In this document: positions 47,700-60,797 of the stretch, piece after piece
How positions within the stretch are numbered: the first letter of the stretch is position 1
Layout of the letters: each line of letters starts with the position of its first letter
Source of the DNA: Diphasiastrum complanatum
Taxonomy: Eukaryota; Streptophyta; Lycopodiopsida; Lycopodiales; Lycopodiaceae
Direction of reading: 5' to 3'
DNA: 64,000 nt
NCBI GenBank assembly: GCA_029204225.1
Contig: CM055109.1
Span: 46,498,966 to 46,562,965, forward strand
The notes under the pieces: generated by a model
Told to the model about the DNA's origin: nothing
Databases searched by the model: none
What the model saw: the letters and a program-made list of their open reading frames with translations, nothing else
Program-made: the position numbers and the translations under genes

Positions 47700-49540
47700 T
47701 GTGTTGGTGGTCTGTTGCTTTGTGGAACAATCAGACTTTAGTTGGACATTTCCCATTGATGATTTTGGAGTTGGTTTGGCAATTGTCTTGTCTTTTTCTT
47801 CCCATTGTCTTGTGGTCTTGCAGACTGCGTGACCATGCTTGCTTGCAAGCCTTGTGTCAATTTTCTACCAAGAGTTCCACTTGTCACATGTACATGTTGT
47901 AATCTAAGTCATGTTGTATTATGTCAAATGCATATATTATGTTTTGCTTGACTTGGTTTGACTCGTGACATGCAAATAAACTGATTCATAGATTAAGTTA
48001 TTCATATGACTGATAATCTGTGTCGATCATAATGTTTGAAGCTCCAATCACTAGTTTTTTGACAGTCTGTAGAAATACGAAAGATTTGATGATAGTATTC
48101 TGTCGACACAACTGAACTATCGAATCATCATTGATCTGAGTCCCACCATCAAATCCAACTATCAGCTATCATCGACTATTTTGGTTCACATCGATTATCC
48201 AACTCCATTTGAGTTTCTAGGATAATATTCTATCTTTTCCAATTGGAAAAAGATTCTACATATCCTATGCACATAACTATCTAAATGAGTCCCAAACTAA
48301 CTCATAATGGTTGTGACTTATACGTAATACATATAAACTACAATATGATATTACATTGTAGATTTAAACAACTAACTCAGAAGTAACACTTTTGATTTGG
48401 CTAGTTGTACTTGATTTAGAAATATTAAAATGTTAAGGTGTGGGCCCAATTTCAAAACACCACATTCAATCTAATTTTGATCCTTCCTAGTTCAATAAGT
48501 AATTCTCATCACTAATTTACTAGTAATTGTCTCCAAACAATTCTCATCAATATGCCTATGTTTTACGGACTAGTTTGTGCATGCATATAAACTCAGTCCA
48601 AGGAACAAACTGTGGATCCATAAGATTAAAAACTTGTCCAAAAAAATCATGATTTTTACAATGATTCACTACATAGCATATCTTCATAGATCTCACAAAA
48701 TCTATACTTATTACATATTTAACTAAGAATCCTATATCCCAGAGATTAACTCTAAGAGAGTTTATTTCTCAAAGAGTGTTATTTCATAAGATACTAACCC
48801 AAAATTCCGATTGGAGATTATTTCAAAGAATATATTGTTAAGAGGGAATTTCACTCCTTGCATCAACTTCTCACGGATCCTAGTTACCACAAGGAAGAAA
48901 TTTCAACAAACCATTTCTTGTAATAGAACTCTCTAGTTCTGATACAAATCGATCAAATTCGTAATTAGTATTTTTTTATGAAAGGATGTTTTTTAAAGTT
49001 CCTTCCCTTACATCTTCTAACTAGATTTGGTCACATAGTCCTTAGAAAATAATATTAGAAATATCCCATCAATCTTGAATCTAAAACAGGTCTTTTATCT
49101 ATATATATATACATGATGAGTTTTTCCTAATATTAATGGAATATATGCTTTTCTTAGATAACTTTTTTATTACTCCATTTCTCCCCCTTTCTACAAGAAA
49201 TTACACGACATTCCAATAGGTGTCATATCACTCTAGATACAACCTAGGAGAAGTTTTAAAATCTTTAAAAATTGAACAGTCGATGATATGTGTTGCATCA
49301 ACATAACTCAATACAATTAATTCTGAACAACACACGTACATACACGACTTATCCAAAGATATCCTTTGTTGCTCTTAGCATTCGTTATCTCTTAGAAAAA
49401 TTGACCTATATAGATTAGAAAGGATCATTGATAAGCTAGAAAAACATAGAGTCCAATCAAAGTCATCACACCATGAAATCACAAGACATAAAGATTAGGG
49501 TCGGAGTGTGTTCTCACCATTTTCTTAGATCAGAAATATG
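47700..49540. other. No recognisable feature
   Basis: AT-rich, with short frames only. This is where the 5' LTR of the Gypsy element would be expected, but no sequence like the 40331-41083 LTR is present. Confidence 0.5.
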
Positions 49541-51170
49541 CATCAATCCTACTATACCACGCATGTGGTGCTTGTTTTAGGCCATAAAGTGCTTAATTCA
49601 AATGAAAAACGTTATGTTCTTGTCCTTCCTTAACAAATCCAACAAGTTGATCCATGCACACTTTCTCCTCCAAATCACCATTCAAAAAAGTAGATTTTCC
49701 ATCCATCTAATATAAAGACGAACCAAAATGAGAAGCTGAAGCAATAAGCAATTGTAAGGTATTCCACTTACATACTAACACAAAGGTCAACATAATCAAT
49801 GCCCTTACTTTGTGCATAGCCCTTGACTACCAATCTGGCTTTGTGCTTCACTATGCTCTTATTTGCATGTTCCTCTATCCTATATACTCATTTGCAACCA
49901 ATGAGTTTCTTATCAACTCGAGACTCCACCAAGTCTCATGTGTCATGCTTGGCAAATGTCCTCATCCTTTACTTCATCATAAGTCATAGGTTCTTTGCCT
50001 TGGATGATGTTTGATAAGAGAGCATGATTAGTTTCATACATATTAGGTTGTGACTTCTCTCTTGTTGATCTTTGCAGATCTCCCTAGATGGATGATTTAG
50101 GAAACTCAGCATATCATGGCTTTTCATCAATCTTTCATACCATTTAGAAAGTTGTATGTTAGGTGATCTACTTCCAAGTGAAAATGTATCCCAAAGTACA
50201 TTTTCCCCTTATGCTTATCACCTGCAATCTCAATCCTCTTGGATCCAAATGGTTTATCCCTCCTCCCTCCTCTTTCATGAGGATGTGAGGTGGTATCACA
50301 AGGTTCATCACCATGTCCATTATCATGAATATCCAAAATGGTCCATCATCAAAAAAATTCTCACAACAACATTCTTACTACTTGATATGTCTCTTTTCTC
50401 AACATCTTCATCTTTGTACATCATGGATTCATCAAAGATAACATTATGACTAACATGCATTTTTGTTTCCAAAGGATCAAAACACATGTAGCCCTTCACA
50501 TAATCATCATAACTTAAGAAGATACACTTTAATGCTTTTATGTCAAGTTTATTTCTATCTTTCTTAGGAATGTGAACAAAGGCCTTACATCCAAAAATTT
50601 GCAAATGTCTCACTTTTGTCTTTCTTTTCAAAAATGCCTCTTCAAGGGTTATCTTCAATAATGGTAGGAATCCTATTTTGGAGATAGACCGTGATGTTGC
50701 AAGCTTTAGACTAGGAGTCGCCTGTGGTAGTTTTAACTCAGCAAGCCTAGATCTGGCGCTCTCCATGATTGTACGATTCTCGTGCTCAGCTACACCTTTG
50801 AGTAGTGGAGTGTGGGCTTGTGTGAATAGTCTCTTGATTTCACAATGATCGCAAAAGTTTTCAAACTCAGTAGACATGTACTCTCCTCCACTATCAGATC
50901 TCAAGATTTTGATCTTCCTAGTTGTTTGGTTTTCAATCATTGCTTTGAATCTTTTAAAAGTGGCAAAGGCATCATATTTCTTTTTTGAAAATAAATCCAT
51001 GTCTTACAAGACATATCATCTATAAAGGTGATGAAGTAATACGCTTCCCCTATAGACATTGTCCTCATAGTCCACATAGATAATTGTGGACTAGATCCAA
51101 AATGTTCTTTGCCCTTGCAACTCCACCATGCTTGAACTTCTCATGATGTTGTTTCTCTTAGACACATGAT
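49540..51170 (-). pseudogene. Copia integrase and reverse transcriptase remnant
   Basis: Frame 51000-50323 carries the integrase core and C-terminal part: KILRSDSGGEYMSTEF, FTQAHTPLLKGVAEHENRTIME, LQIFGCKAFVHIP and KCIFLSYDDYVKGYMCFDP. Upstream traces of the core (LDLVHNYLCG, ITFIDD-like) extend to 51170. Downstream, near 49850, KHKARLVVKGYAQSKGIDY is the start of the reverse transcriptase. Stops and frameshifts are frequent. It belongs to a different Copia lineage from the plus-strand element next to it. Confidence 0.8.
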
Positions 51171-52615
51171 TCATAGATTGTCTTACATTAAACCTACATC
51201 ATATGCAATCACTTTAGCATCTCCAAGTTTTTCATCAAATTGAGGCTTCTTAGGTTCCAATGACCAAACCTTTTATGGCATAGATCAATTTTCAATGGAA
51301 CGAATGAGATAAGTCCATGTTGCCTCTTGATCAGAACATTCAATCTATATAGCTTTGCCTTGGACTCTCATGTTTTATCAGGAATGATTTTAAACAAATT
51401 TCACAAAGCAATGATCATGCACAAATTCACTGATAGTTATTACTATCACCTAGACTAACTTTCACATGGATTCTCAAAACAAGGTTGGTCCCATTGTGGA
51501 CAAGCTCGATAAAAACAATTACCACTTGTGAAAATTAAAGATGGAGATAGTGCTAATGGCTAAGGAATTGTATGATGTTGTCACAGGCATTGAGACAAGA
51601 CCCAAAGCAGTCGACGCTCAATCTGCCAATGGAAGCTAAAGAATGACAAGGCTTTTGCACTGATCATCCTCAACATATTAGACACACAAATCAGCCATGT
51701 TTCTAAAGCTCGGAACTTGAAAGAAGTTTGGGATATCCTGAGCACAATATATGATATGTGGGATGTATCTTCTAAGCTACATCTAAGAAGAAAAAATTTC
51801 TCCCTCATGATGGCCAATGGTGATTTACTACATAATCACATCAACCAGTTCAAGAACTTGCTACAACAAATGGTCGTTGTCAAATATGTCATCGACGATC
51901 AATATGCAATAATGACATTGCTTTCAAGCTTGCTAAGTACTTACAAGAACTGGGTGATGATCATCTCGACACACTCAGATCTGATCTATTGAGAGTCATT
52001 GCAATGTTGTTGTAGGAAGAAAATTAAAAGGAATGGGTCCTCTAGTTTTTCGAATGCCGACTCTCATGCCCTCTACTCAAACAAGAGCTCAAACAAGCAG
52101 AAGAAGAAAGGCGTGAAATAGAAGTCGCATCAGAAGCCGACATAGAGTCAAGAGAGTACCACCGACAAAGAAGAAGTTGTTCTATAGATACTGCAAAATG
52201 AACCAACCACGAGATTCAAGATTGCTTGAAGGCCAAGAACAATAGCAAAAGACAACTAAATCAACAAGAAAATGTAGCTATAGAAGCACCTCATCCCCAC
52301 CCCAATTAGGAAGTAGATTATGATGCATTCATGACAAATCGAGAAGCATCATATGACAGCTCCTGGTTTCTTGATCCCGGAGCCAGTTAGCACATGACTA
52401 GCCATATTGGCTGTTTTGAGTCCTATATGTCTTATAGTACTAAGAAATATGTTCGCCTTAGCGACAATAGCACACATGCTGTCAAATGTCCTTTATGTAC
52501 CAAATCTTTCTACAAATTTGCTCTCTATGGGCATAAAGTAGAATTTGAATTTAATTACTGAAAAGTAATCGATAGGCCAAACAAGATCCTAGCACTCAAA
52601 AAGATACATAAATAC

Positions 52616-53161
52616 TTGTATAAATCAAGTCATTGCTATTCTACCTCTAACCAAGCTCTTAGTACCTCTGTTCAAATCAATAAAAGTTTACTTTGGCATT
52701 ACGGATCTGGTCATTTGAATTTCACTTCTATATCAAACATGTCTAAACAATCCATTGTGCTTGATAACAACTATCCATATAGGAAAGTCAAATTACCTAT
52801 TTGCCAAGATTGTATCGTCGGAAAGCATGCTAGAAAACTCCTTAGATCAAATTGCCATTATGTCACTAGACATTGTACATTCAAACATATGTGTCCCAAT
52901 GTAGAACCTTCATTGAAAGATGCCAAGTATCTTATTACTTTTGTTGATGAATTTTCTAGAAAAACAATAGTGTATTTCATCAAGAAAAAATTAGAGGCAT
53001 TCAATCTCTTCAAAGTTTTCAAGGAGCATGAAGAGAAGGAGACTGGCAAGAAAATCAAAGCCCAAATATGTGATAATGGTGGAGAATATATCTCTACTGA
53101 GTTCACCAAGGCATCAAACAACAATTCATCACTTCTTATTCACCTCAGTCTAACAGGCTAG
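52616..53161 (+). pseudogene. Copia GAG-pre-integrase and integrase core fragment
   Basis: A 181-residue frame: LWHYGSGHLNF (His of the zinc-binding region), ICQDCIVGKHAR, LITFVDEFSRKTIVYF and AQICDNGGEYISTEF, the part of the DDE core with its second aspartate. The frame ends before the third catalytic residue; related sequence continues in other frames to about 53740. Confidence 0.8.
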
Positions 53162-53991
53162 TCGAGAGGAAGAATTGTACCCTGGTTGAGTTTGCCAAAT
53201 GTATGCTTGCTCATGCATCACTACCCAAACGCTTTTTGGCTCAAGTTGTTTCCAGTACAACTTACATCCTAAGTAGATGTTAGACCAAGGCCCTCTCAAG
53301 TACAACTCCTTACGATGGATAGGATCTAAGCTTTCAATGAAGAACCTTCAAGTATTCGGTTGTATCGCCTATGCGTAGATCCTGAAAGAGACAAGGAAAA
53401 AATTGGACTTGCAAAGTCTGAAATCCATCCTTATTGGTTATACTTAAATCGACAACACTTACAATTTTATGACCCCGATACCCAACAAATCTTTTTCAGC
53501 AGAAATATTGTTTTATTGAGGATCAGTTCATCAACCTCAAAGGCAAGGGTAAAGTTCCATACAAGCCTCCGTCAACCCCTACCATTGACACGACAATTCG
53601 AGCTTCCAATTCAAGTGTGTCGACAGTCAAACATCTATTCGACAACAATTCTAAAGAAGATGTTGCTTCGACTCAAGAGAAACAAAACCAAGCACCTGAT
53701 CATCAACCGATTCCACCTCCATGAAGATCGACTCTGAGGGCTCACATAGCCCACGAGGTACATTCATGAGTTTGCCTACTATTTCATTCAGGAACCGACT
53801 ATAGTCGAAGAGGCACTCAACCAACCATACTTAGATCTCTAGAGAGAGGCGATGGATAGAGAGTATGCCTCTTTGATCAAGAACCATACATGGTCACTTG
53901 TCGAATTACCTGCCAGCAGCAATCTTATCAATTGCAAATGGGTCTTTAAGATCAAGTACAAAGTTGATGAGAGTATCAATCGAAGGAAGGC

Positions 53992-54258
53992 TTGCAACTG
54001 GTGGCACAAGGATTTTCTCAAATCCTGAATGTTGACCACAACAAGACTTTCAGTCATGTAGTCAAGCATTTCTCGATCCAAACATTCCTATCATATGTTG
54101 GAGCCGACCTTGAAGTACGTCAACTCGATGTTGAGACATTTTATCCAAATGGAGTCGTTGAAGAAGACATCTACATGGTGCAGCCCAAGGGATATGTTCT
54201 CGATGGTAAGAATGATCATGTATGCAAAGTCCATAAGGCACTTTATGGCTTGAAGTAG
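53992..54258 (+). pseudogene. Copia reverse transcriptase fragment
   Basis: MQLVAQGFSQILNVDHNKTFSHVVKH is the start of the RT domain, followed by VRQLDVETFYPNGVVEEDIYMVQPKGY (first catalytic Asp) and CKVHKALYGLK. A TAG ends the frame, and the YVDD motif follows near 54380 outside it. Confidence 0.85.
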
Positions 54259-55364
54259 TCAGGAAGAGCTTGGCTTCAGAGGATCAACACATTTCTCACT
54301 CATCATGGTTACAGGCCAAGCATTGCTGATTCAAATGTTTATTTCAAGTTAGTGCAACAATCCTTCATTATCATTATTTTATATGTCGACGACACATTAC
54401 CTTTTAGCAACAATGTCAATTAGATAAAGGATGCTAAACAAATGCAATCTTCTGAATTTGACATGACCGATCTGGACGAAGCTCATTATTGTTTGAAAAT
54501 TCAAATCCATAGGGACGGAGTGAGAAGGCCAATTTATATCACTCAACAAAGGTATCTTCATAATACCCTTATCAGATATGTAAAGAAGCTCACTCACCAA
54601 TGGACTCGGGCCTATGACTATCAAAGGACCAATGTCCTCACACAAAGCAAGAAAAGGAGCAAATGAGAGAGTTTACTTATCAATTGATACTTGGATCTCT
54701 CATGTATGCAATACTCTCCACAAGACCTGATATTTCTTTTGTAGTTAGCTGAATAAGCCAATTCATGGCAACTCTTGACATGATCCATTGGAAGGCTCTA
54801 ATTCGAGTCATGTGATATATACGAGCTACAACGGACCTATGCATATGCTATGGAGACGTCGACAACGACAAACTTCACCGACTTAGTGGATATGCAGATG
54901 CAAGTTGGGGAGGAGATGTAGATACTAGTAAATCCAGATGATTCTTCTTCAACGATAGTCCTATCTCTTGGAACAATTGTAAGAAAATCTCTGTTGCTAT
55001 CTCTTCGACAGAAGCAGAGTATATCGCCACTTCGCAAGCTATTAAAGAAGCAATTTGGTTGAGAAATTTATTGTCAGACATTAGTCTGAATCAGTACACT
55101 CTAACAAATATATTATTTGATAATCAGAGTGCCATTGCCTTATCTGCCAACCCTAGATTTCACTCTAGGAGTAAGCACATTTAAATTAGATAGCGGTATG
55201 TGAGAAAAAAATTCTCGACAGAGAGATAAGCTTAACATACTGCCAAATGCAAGACATGACAGTGGATGTATTTACCAAGACATTGAGTATTCATGCACAC
55301 AACAGATTTTCCACATTGCTTAGTATGAAGATCAAGGCATTCATGGATCTAGATTAAGGGGAGG

Positions 55365-55960
55365 TGTTGGATTTAGCCACCTACTCTCCTAAATCCCATA
55401 TTAATCTAGTTCCATTCATATTGCTATAGTTTTACATGCATTGTCACACAATCTGCAAAAATACTCTAGTATTGAAGATAGATATCTATGTGATAGTCAA
55501 ACTATCGTAGGTAGTCAAGCTATCAAGCTAAGTCGAACTATCAAAAGAGTATCATTTATCGACTATTGAGAAATGCTTGACTGTCTGACTCGACAGTTTG
55601 TCGAATCAAATAGTCAAACTCTTGTCATGCTCCACCCCATGAATCAGCTAAGCCAAACTTGATTGCTGACATCATACCACTTGCCCACTCTTGCTACTAT
55701 GCAACTGTTTTGACAATGACAACAACCACGATCTATTTTCAGATGGCACAACGACTCTAGCCATTATGTATATATCTACACAAATGTACATTACAAGTAT
55801 AATGATAAAAAAGAAGTAGATTTTTGTAAGATAGACACTGTAGATGCTTGCATGCATCGATTCTTATTTTGAAGATGAGAGAAATAATAAGCTCATAGCT
55901 ATTACAGAATTTAGAAACTTTTGAGCATGCGGTTTTTCTCACAATTGTCTTGTGCTCCAA
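55365..55960 (+). repeat. 3' LTR of the 51-55 kb Copia element (right border uncertain)
   Basis: AGATTAAGGGGAGG (polypurine tract) is followed at 55365 by TGTTGGATTTAGCC, the same start as the LTR near 39427. A TATGTATATATC near 55764 may be the LTR promoter. The 3' end could not be fixed because no 5' LTR is present for comparison. Confidence 0.6.
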
Positions 55961-56158
55961 TATCGACTGACTTGTATTTCCATATCCTTTCTGAATTAAA
56001 TCATTATCTTACTCCATTCAGATTGTTGTCAATATGTATGCAATGCTTTATTAATCATTATGTCTTACTTCTCTTATTATTTTGTCTGAATTTTTCGTTC
56101 TTTCACTTCCGTAACTCAACCGAATTTGTGTTTGCCTACGTAATTGACACCCTCGATT

Positions 56159-56220
56159 CTAATGACTTCGAAGTTAGAATCAGTCGAGTCTAATGACTTC
56201 GAAGTTAGAATCAGTCGAGT
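56159..56220. repeat. Perfect 31-bp tandem duplication
   Basis: Two identical units, 56159-56189 and 56190-56220, each containing the palindromic core CTTCGAAG with flanking inverted arms (GATTCTAA / TTAGAATC around the first unit). Confidence 0.95.
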
Positions 56221-56519
56221 CGTTCGACTCACCATCCTGATTCGATTTGATAGGTGTTGTGTATGCACCCAGGAATCGACCTAGCCCATCATCCCAGTTT
56301 GTCACGATTCCTAGCAAATGGAAGGTGTATTTTGTTGGCAAGTTCTTCGGCTTAGGATCTTTCAACGGATTTGTTTCTTACTTCGTTACAGTTTGCCAGG
56401 CATCTTTGGGCATTTCTTGGTGTTTATCTATCTCGTTTCAATGCCCAGATCAGGCAGAAAGGAATCAACTCGTTGTAGTATTGTCTTGCCTATCAAAGGA
56501 CACTTGGATGGGTCTCTCT

Positions 56520-57190
56520 TGAATTGTACTCACATGCATTCAATACCAAACATGCAAGCCAACATGTTGAATCAAGAAATTGGCATGCTGCTCAATTGAA
56601 CATGAATGCATTCCACAAAATAGATTGCTGCAAAATGAAACTAGCATATTCTTACAAACTGAAAACTAATCTAGACATACATTCCACCAAAATGCAAGAA
56701 ACAAGAAACTAATTAGACAACATTTCGAAAGTCCAAGAATCAAGAAACACAATTCTTGGACATCCCAAGAACATCAAGAACTAGGATGTCAAGAATATGC
56801 AAGATCTAAATTTCTAGCCTATATAGTTTACTTGAATGCTTGAATCCTATTTTAATCCACAAAAAACAAGAAATCTAATCCACACTACTCTAATCCACAA
56901 CTACACTAAATCCACAACCACACATAAAGAATGGAAGGGCAAGATCATAAATGCATCACTCAAGAAAACAAGAATGATCAAGGAGCTTCATGGATGCACC
57001 AAACTCGTGGAGGCTATCTCATTAGGACATGGAGTAGTTGCATTACACAAAAAGCTCCCTTCTACAAAGGGGGAGTCTCTTAAATAAGCAAGAGAGCTAC
57101 TTAGGTGGCATCCTAGTGGCAATTCCACAATAGACAAATTACAAGTGGAATTATCTCCCCCACTAGAGGTCACCATCAAAAGGTGGCTCA
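56520..57190 (-). repeat. LTR-like block, minus strand
   Basis: Non-coding block which on the minus strand has GGGGGAGATAATTCC and a possible promoter TTATTTAAGAGACTCC near 57080, a layout typical of plant LTRs. No primer-binding site or coding partner was identified. The small minus frame just upstream (57222-57485) is basic and contains CEPCGETQ, but is not assigned. Confidence 0.35.
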
Positions 57191-57489
57191 CTCTACGTTT
57201 CTAAGAGGGTTCTACTTGCATTTATTTCAAATGCCTAGAAATACTAACTCCTACATGGTCATTCCAGTTCTTTTGGGTTTCACCACAAGGCTCACATAAT
57301 ATCTTCCTATCATTCTTAGCTAGCATTTCTCGGCTCTCATTCTTCGTTAATCCCTTCTTCTTCAGAGACCTCTTCAGTCTAAAGCGAGATGTGCTCTTGG
57401 ATAGCTCTGGCCTAGTAGCTTGGGATTCGTCAGAATCAGCCAACATATTTTGAACAAGAATGATTGGCAATAATAAATTTTGCACACCC

Positions 57490-58560
57490 TCCTACAATAG
57501 ATATGATTGATGAAACATATTTTGCTGATGTATTAAAAGAAACTACTATCTATCCTAGTAGGGTGGAATCGGAAAAGAATGTAGATCAAGCAATGCACTT
57601 TGGGGAAAGAAAAAAGGTGGTCATGTGAAATAGTTAAAGATGAAAGAAGAAGTTAACCATATTTGAGACTCTCTAAAGGACAAGGTGGGCCAATTGCAAA
57701 TTTGTCCCTTCAAGAGTTTATCAAAGAATGTTGCAAGATTGGCTATAGAAACCATAATTTGAGAGCTTATTGAACATGCTTTTTATTTGGCATACTCACC
57801 ATTTTGGGTATGACAAATGCATTTCAAGGCTTGATGTGCAATGAGGAGAGAAGCATATGAAAGTATAACAACTTTTGCAAATATGTATCTTTGTCATGTA
57901 AAAAAATATGTGAAGCATCTACGTATGCCTAGTCTAGTAGTTATATAGAAATGTTCGTCAAAGGACTTCATGACATGTTTAGATAGTCTAAAATGATTTG
58001 ATTGTTGGCTTGTGGGCTACAGAACCCAAGGAATATATGAGTGCCCAAGTTTAGCAACATAAGTATGTTGACTTGTGAATGAATTCATTGTCCACCTTTT
58101 ATCATAGCACGGTCTCTAGTGCATGGAGAACATCCTCTTTTGGTTTATTGAGTCTTTAGGAGAAGATTTCTTGTGTGTGTATATCTATCTCTATTTTCTG
58201 GGACAAATAAGCAATTTGTGTTGAGCTCATGGAAAGTGTTATTCATGCATTAGTTTCATGTTGTCAATGATAGAGTTTGTGTTGTTGTGATGTTTTTGGC
58301 TATGACATCTTTTTGAGAGTGAGAGGTGAGTGATGTTGGAGACTTCATGTTACAAGTGTGGTTTTGGAGAGTTTTGTGCATTTTAGAATCACCATTGGAC
58401 TGCTTGAAAGTAGATTTGAATGACCAAACCTAATGTGTGCTAAGTTCCTACCATAGATTCTATGAGAACTTTGTGGTTAGTGACCATTTTGGCCATCTTA
58501 TAGATGTGGAAGTCCAAGCCAGATAAGGTTTTTCAAGTAAATTCTCTCATTGTTAAATTT
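57490..58560. other. No recognisable feature
   Basis: AT-rich sequence with no readable frame of note, before the second copy of the segmental duplication. Confidence 0.5.
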
Positions 58561-59705
58561 GACCGTGTGTTCATTAGTGTTCTTATAGCTTGGCAAACCC
58601 CTTGGAGGCCTATATGTGTTGTGGAATACATGTTTTGCTTGTCAAAGGTTCATTCACTAGGTCCTCTATGCACCTTGTGCTTTCATAACTTCTTGACAAG
58701 TTGTACATGTGGAATGCAAAAGATGCCTTAAAATTGAAGGCTCTTCCATATCTTTGCTTTTGAAAACATACTGACTAAAGAACATAAATGTGCTTCCAAC
58801 TATATATGTAGGAGAGGTTATTCCTAAGTAGATTTTAGGATTTGTGAAAGTTGCTTAAGGGCCAATCAGGACCCTAACAACAATATGCTAGAAAACATAT
58901 TCTTCTTTTGTTGAGTTTATTATTGTGATGTACTATTTTGCAAATGTGGAATAATATGAGAGAGTGGATGACTAGTAGAGATGAGCCATAACTTGGAGAA
59001 AAAACTTGTATATGTCTCATTAGCTAATGATGATTATTAACAAAAGGAACTTGTTTCAATATAGTGCAAGCATTAATTGAGTTGGTTGATCTTTGTAAGG
59101 AATTGAAGTCATTGACTTATAAAAGAAGGATGAGAGTTTTGCTAAGATTTAGAGAGTGATCATGAGTTGGTTTCTTTGAGGTTTTAGGGAGGAGATGATG
59201 TCAAATGGAAGGACATACATCTCTAATAGTGGTATTGCTATATGGATAAAATCAGGTGGCTAACATGAACTATAGGAAAACAATGTACGGTTAAGCATGT
59301 ATATGAATAACATATTCAAGTAGTACTTAGCATCTAAAATTTATATCATATACCAAAAATCCATGTGATCTTCCCAACATGGCCCACTCTAAGGAGAATT
59401 AATTGTAAATCAGCATGAAAACAGTATCCACTTTCTACAGTAGTACAACTTCAAAGAGATCTACTTAATCCGATTCTTCTCCTACAAACCCACAAAATAT
59501 ATCAGAGTAGAGCAAAGCTCTACAATGTCTATCAAAACTTGGATAACCGCATCGACCTAGACTAGTGCTCTACGACGTCCATCAAAATTACTTGGATAGC
59601 TGCTGCATCGACACTATTTCTCCTAACTGGCACTCGTTATCGCAACTTCTTCTGTCTTCTTGTTGTAATTCATCATGATCAGCAGCCAGTCCGATCGTTG
59701 TAGGA

Positions 59706-60546
59706 CTAGTTTTCACTTCCGGGGGTGGAAGAGGTGGGCGAAGCGGAGGGGGAAGGCGAGGGTGCTGTGGAAGTTCCATGAGCTGGAATGGAATGAGGAA
59801 TTGGATGGAAGGGATGCAGTGGATGAGGTCTGCCCAAGAAAGGGGGAATATGTGGGAGGCCGGTAAAGCGATGGGGTGGCATGAAGGATTTCATGTCATC
59901 TACATTTGCAACATCAGCGTCGTCTTCTTCAGAGTGGAAGATTGCGTGTGGGTAGTTATACTGATCACTAGTCTGCAATGGCAAGTGATACTGAGCTGGT
60001 CGATGGAAGAAGGGATTGATTGGATAAGTTTGGGGGATGGGGTGGGGGTAGAAGGGCCAAGGATGCAAGGGAAACAGAGGGAAGTGCGGGTGCATGGGGA
60101 TGGAAGTTGCGGGGGCCGGTGCTTGAGAAGTGACGCTGCCCACTTGCCCCCCAGCTGCTGGCGGTGATGCTGTTGGAGTTGGTGATATTATTGATGACGG
60201 TGGTTCCAATACCGGAGATGGAGCTGGCGCTGTTTTCTGTTCTGAAGGCGCACTCGCATCCCCCGCTTCTTCTTTTGTTGCTTGATGAGCTAGAGCACGC
60301 CCAATTGAAGAGGTGAAGTAGTTGTCTGCAACACAACAGCAAAAATATTTACAGTGTTGAACATTGATGGTTGTATCAGCTGCATGAGGAATAAACCCAT
60401 TCCTTTTAAGCAGCGATTCATGAGTTCTAAGCTACACAAGAAATTTACAGGTTAACTAACGAGTAATGGACAGTAATATACAGGTAATCAGAACTATAGA
60501 AGAAGACCTGCAGGCATGACGTCCATGCTGAGAACCCGGCCTCCAT
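59706..60546 (-). CDS. Probable proline-rich protein gene, two exons
   Basis: The best model joins 60546-60508 (ATG GAG ...) to 60431-59706 across a 76-bp GT-AG intron, giving 254 residues in frame. The protein starts MEAGFSAWTSCLQ, runs through LRTHESLLKRNGF and a cysteine-rich patch (HCKYFCCCVAD), then becomes rich in Pro, His and Phe (MHPHFPLFPLHPWPFYPHP) with an acidic stretch (SEEDDADVANVDD). No family is recognised. A TATA box (TATAAAA, 60791-60797) lies upstream. An earlier ATG at 60616 opens MAAVLILVTQLVALL, a good signal peptide, but its frame does not join exon 2 through this intron. It may be an upstream ORF, or the true start with another donor site. The damaged paralogue at 29.4-30.7 kb supports the gene boundaries. 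Confidence 0.45.
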
Positions 60547-60790
60547 GAACAGATAGCAGTGCAGTAGTTGACAGCAAAGCTACAAGCTGTGTAACAAGGA
60601 TAAGAACGGCGGCCATCTTTTTAGATGCTGTAACTATAGATTGAACTTAACTTTGAATCAATGGTCACCAAGGAATGATCAATGTTCTCCTGAAGGCAGC
60701 TTACTCGCTCTCTGTAGTCTCTGATATTGTCTCTTCGAAGTCTAAAACTTGTGTGTGCGAACAGTGGAACTTTGCAGCAGCAGGGTGCTC

Positions 60791-60797
60791 TTTTATA
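60791..60797 (-). promoter_or_regulatory. TATA box of the proline-rich protein gene
   Basis: Minus strand TATAAAA followed by GAGCACCC, about 180 bp upstream of the ATG at 60616. It is conserved in the paralogous copy at 30874-30880. Confidence 0.55.

Larger units (their letters stand above)
40331..47700 (-). mobile_element. Ty3/Gypsy retrotransposon lacking integrase, minus strand
   Basis: In transcript order: an upstream frame (47690-47310), gag (47126-45600), protease (45202-44753), reverse transcriptase (44333-42915), RNase H (42902 to about 42540), a coiled-coil reading frame (about 42540-41090) and the 3' LTR. No HHCC or DDE integrase motif is present in any frame between RNase H and the LTR. 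The frame is broken by several stops, mostly TAG, and a few frameshifts. It appears nested in a Copia element at 40330. No 5' LTR is visible. Confidence 0.75.
51466..55364 (+). mobile_element. Degenerate Copia element, internal region
   Basis: All Copia domains occur in order on the plus strand. Gag starts at 51466 and includes EVWDILSTIYD (51717-51992). A zinc knuckle trace lies near 52190 and the protease site WFLDPGAS near 52365. Integrase runs over 52616-53161 (LWHYGSGHLNFTSISNM, ICDNGGEYISTEF). RT covers 53992-54666, including LYVDD near 54380, and RNase H covers 54837-55340 (SSTEAEYIATSQA, DNQSAIALSANPRF). Many stops and frameshifts interrupt it. The 5' LTR is missing; the gag start lies only about 300 bp from the oppositely oriented Copia remnant. 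Confidence 0.85.

Noticed and set aside
60326-60352. Possible 27-bp GT-AG intron in the proline-rich gene
   Set aside because: It is far below the minimum size of plant introns, and the sequence reads through in frame, adding a cysteine-rich stretch.
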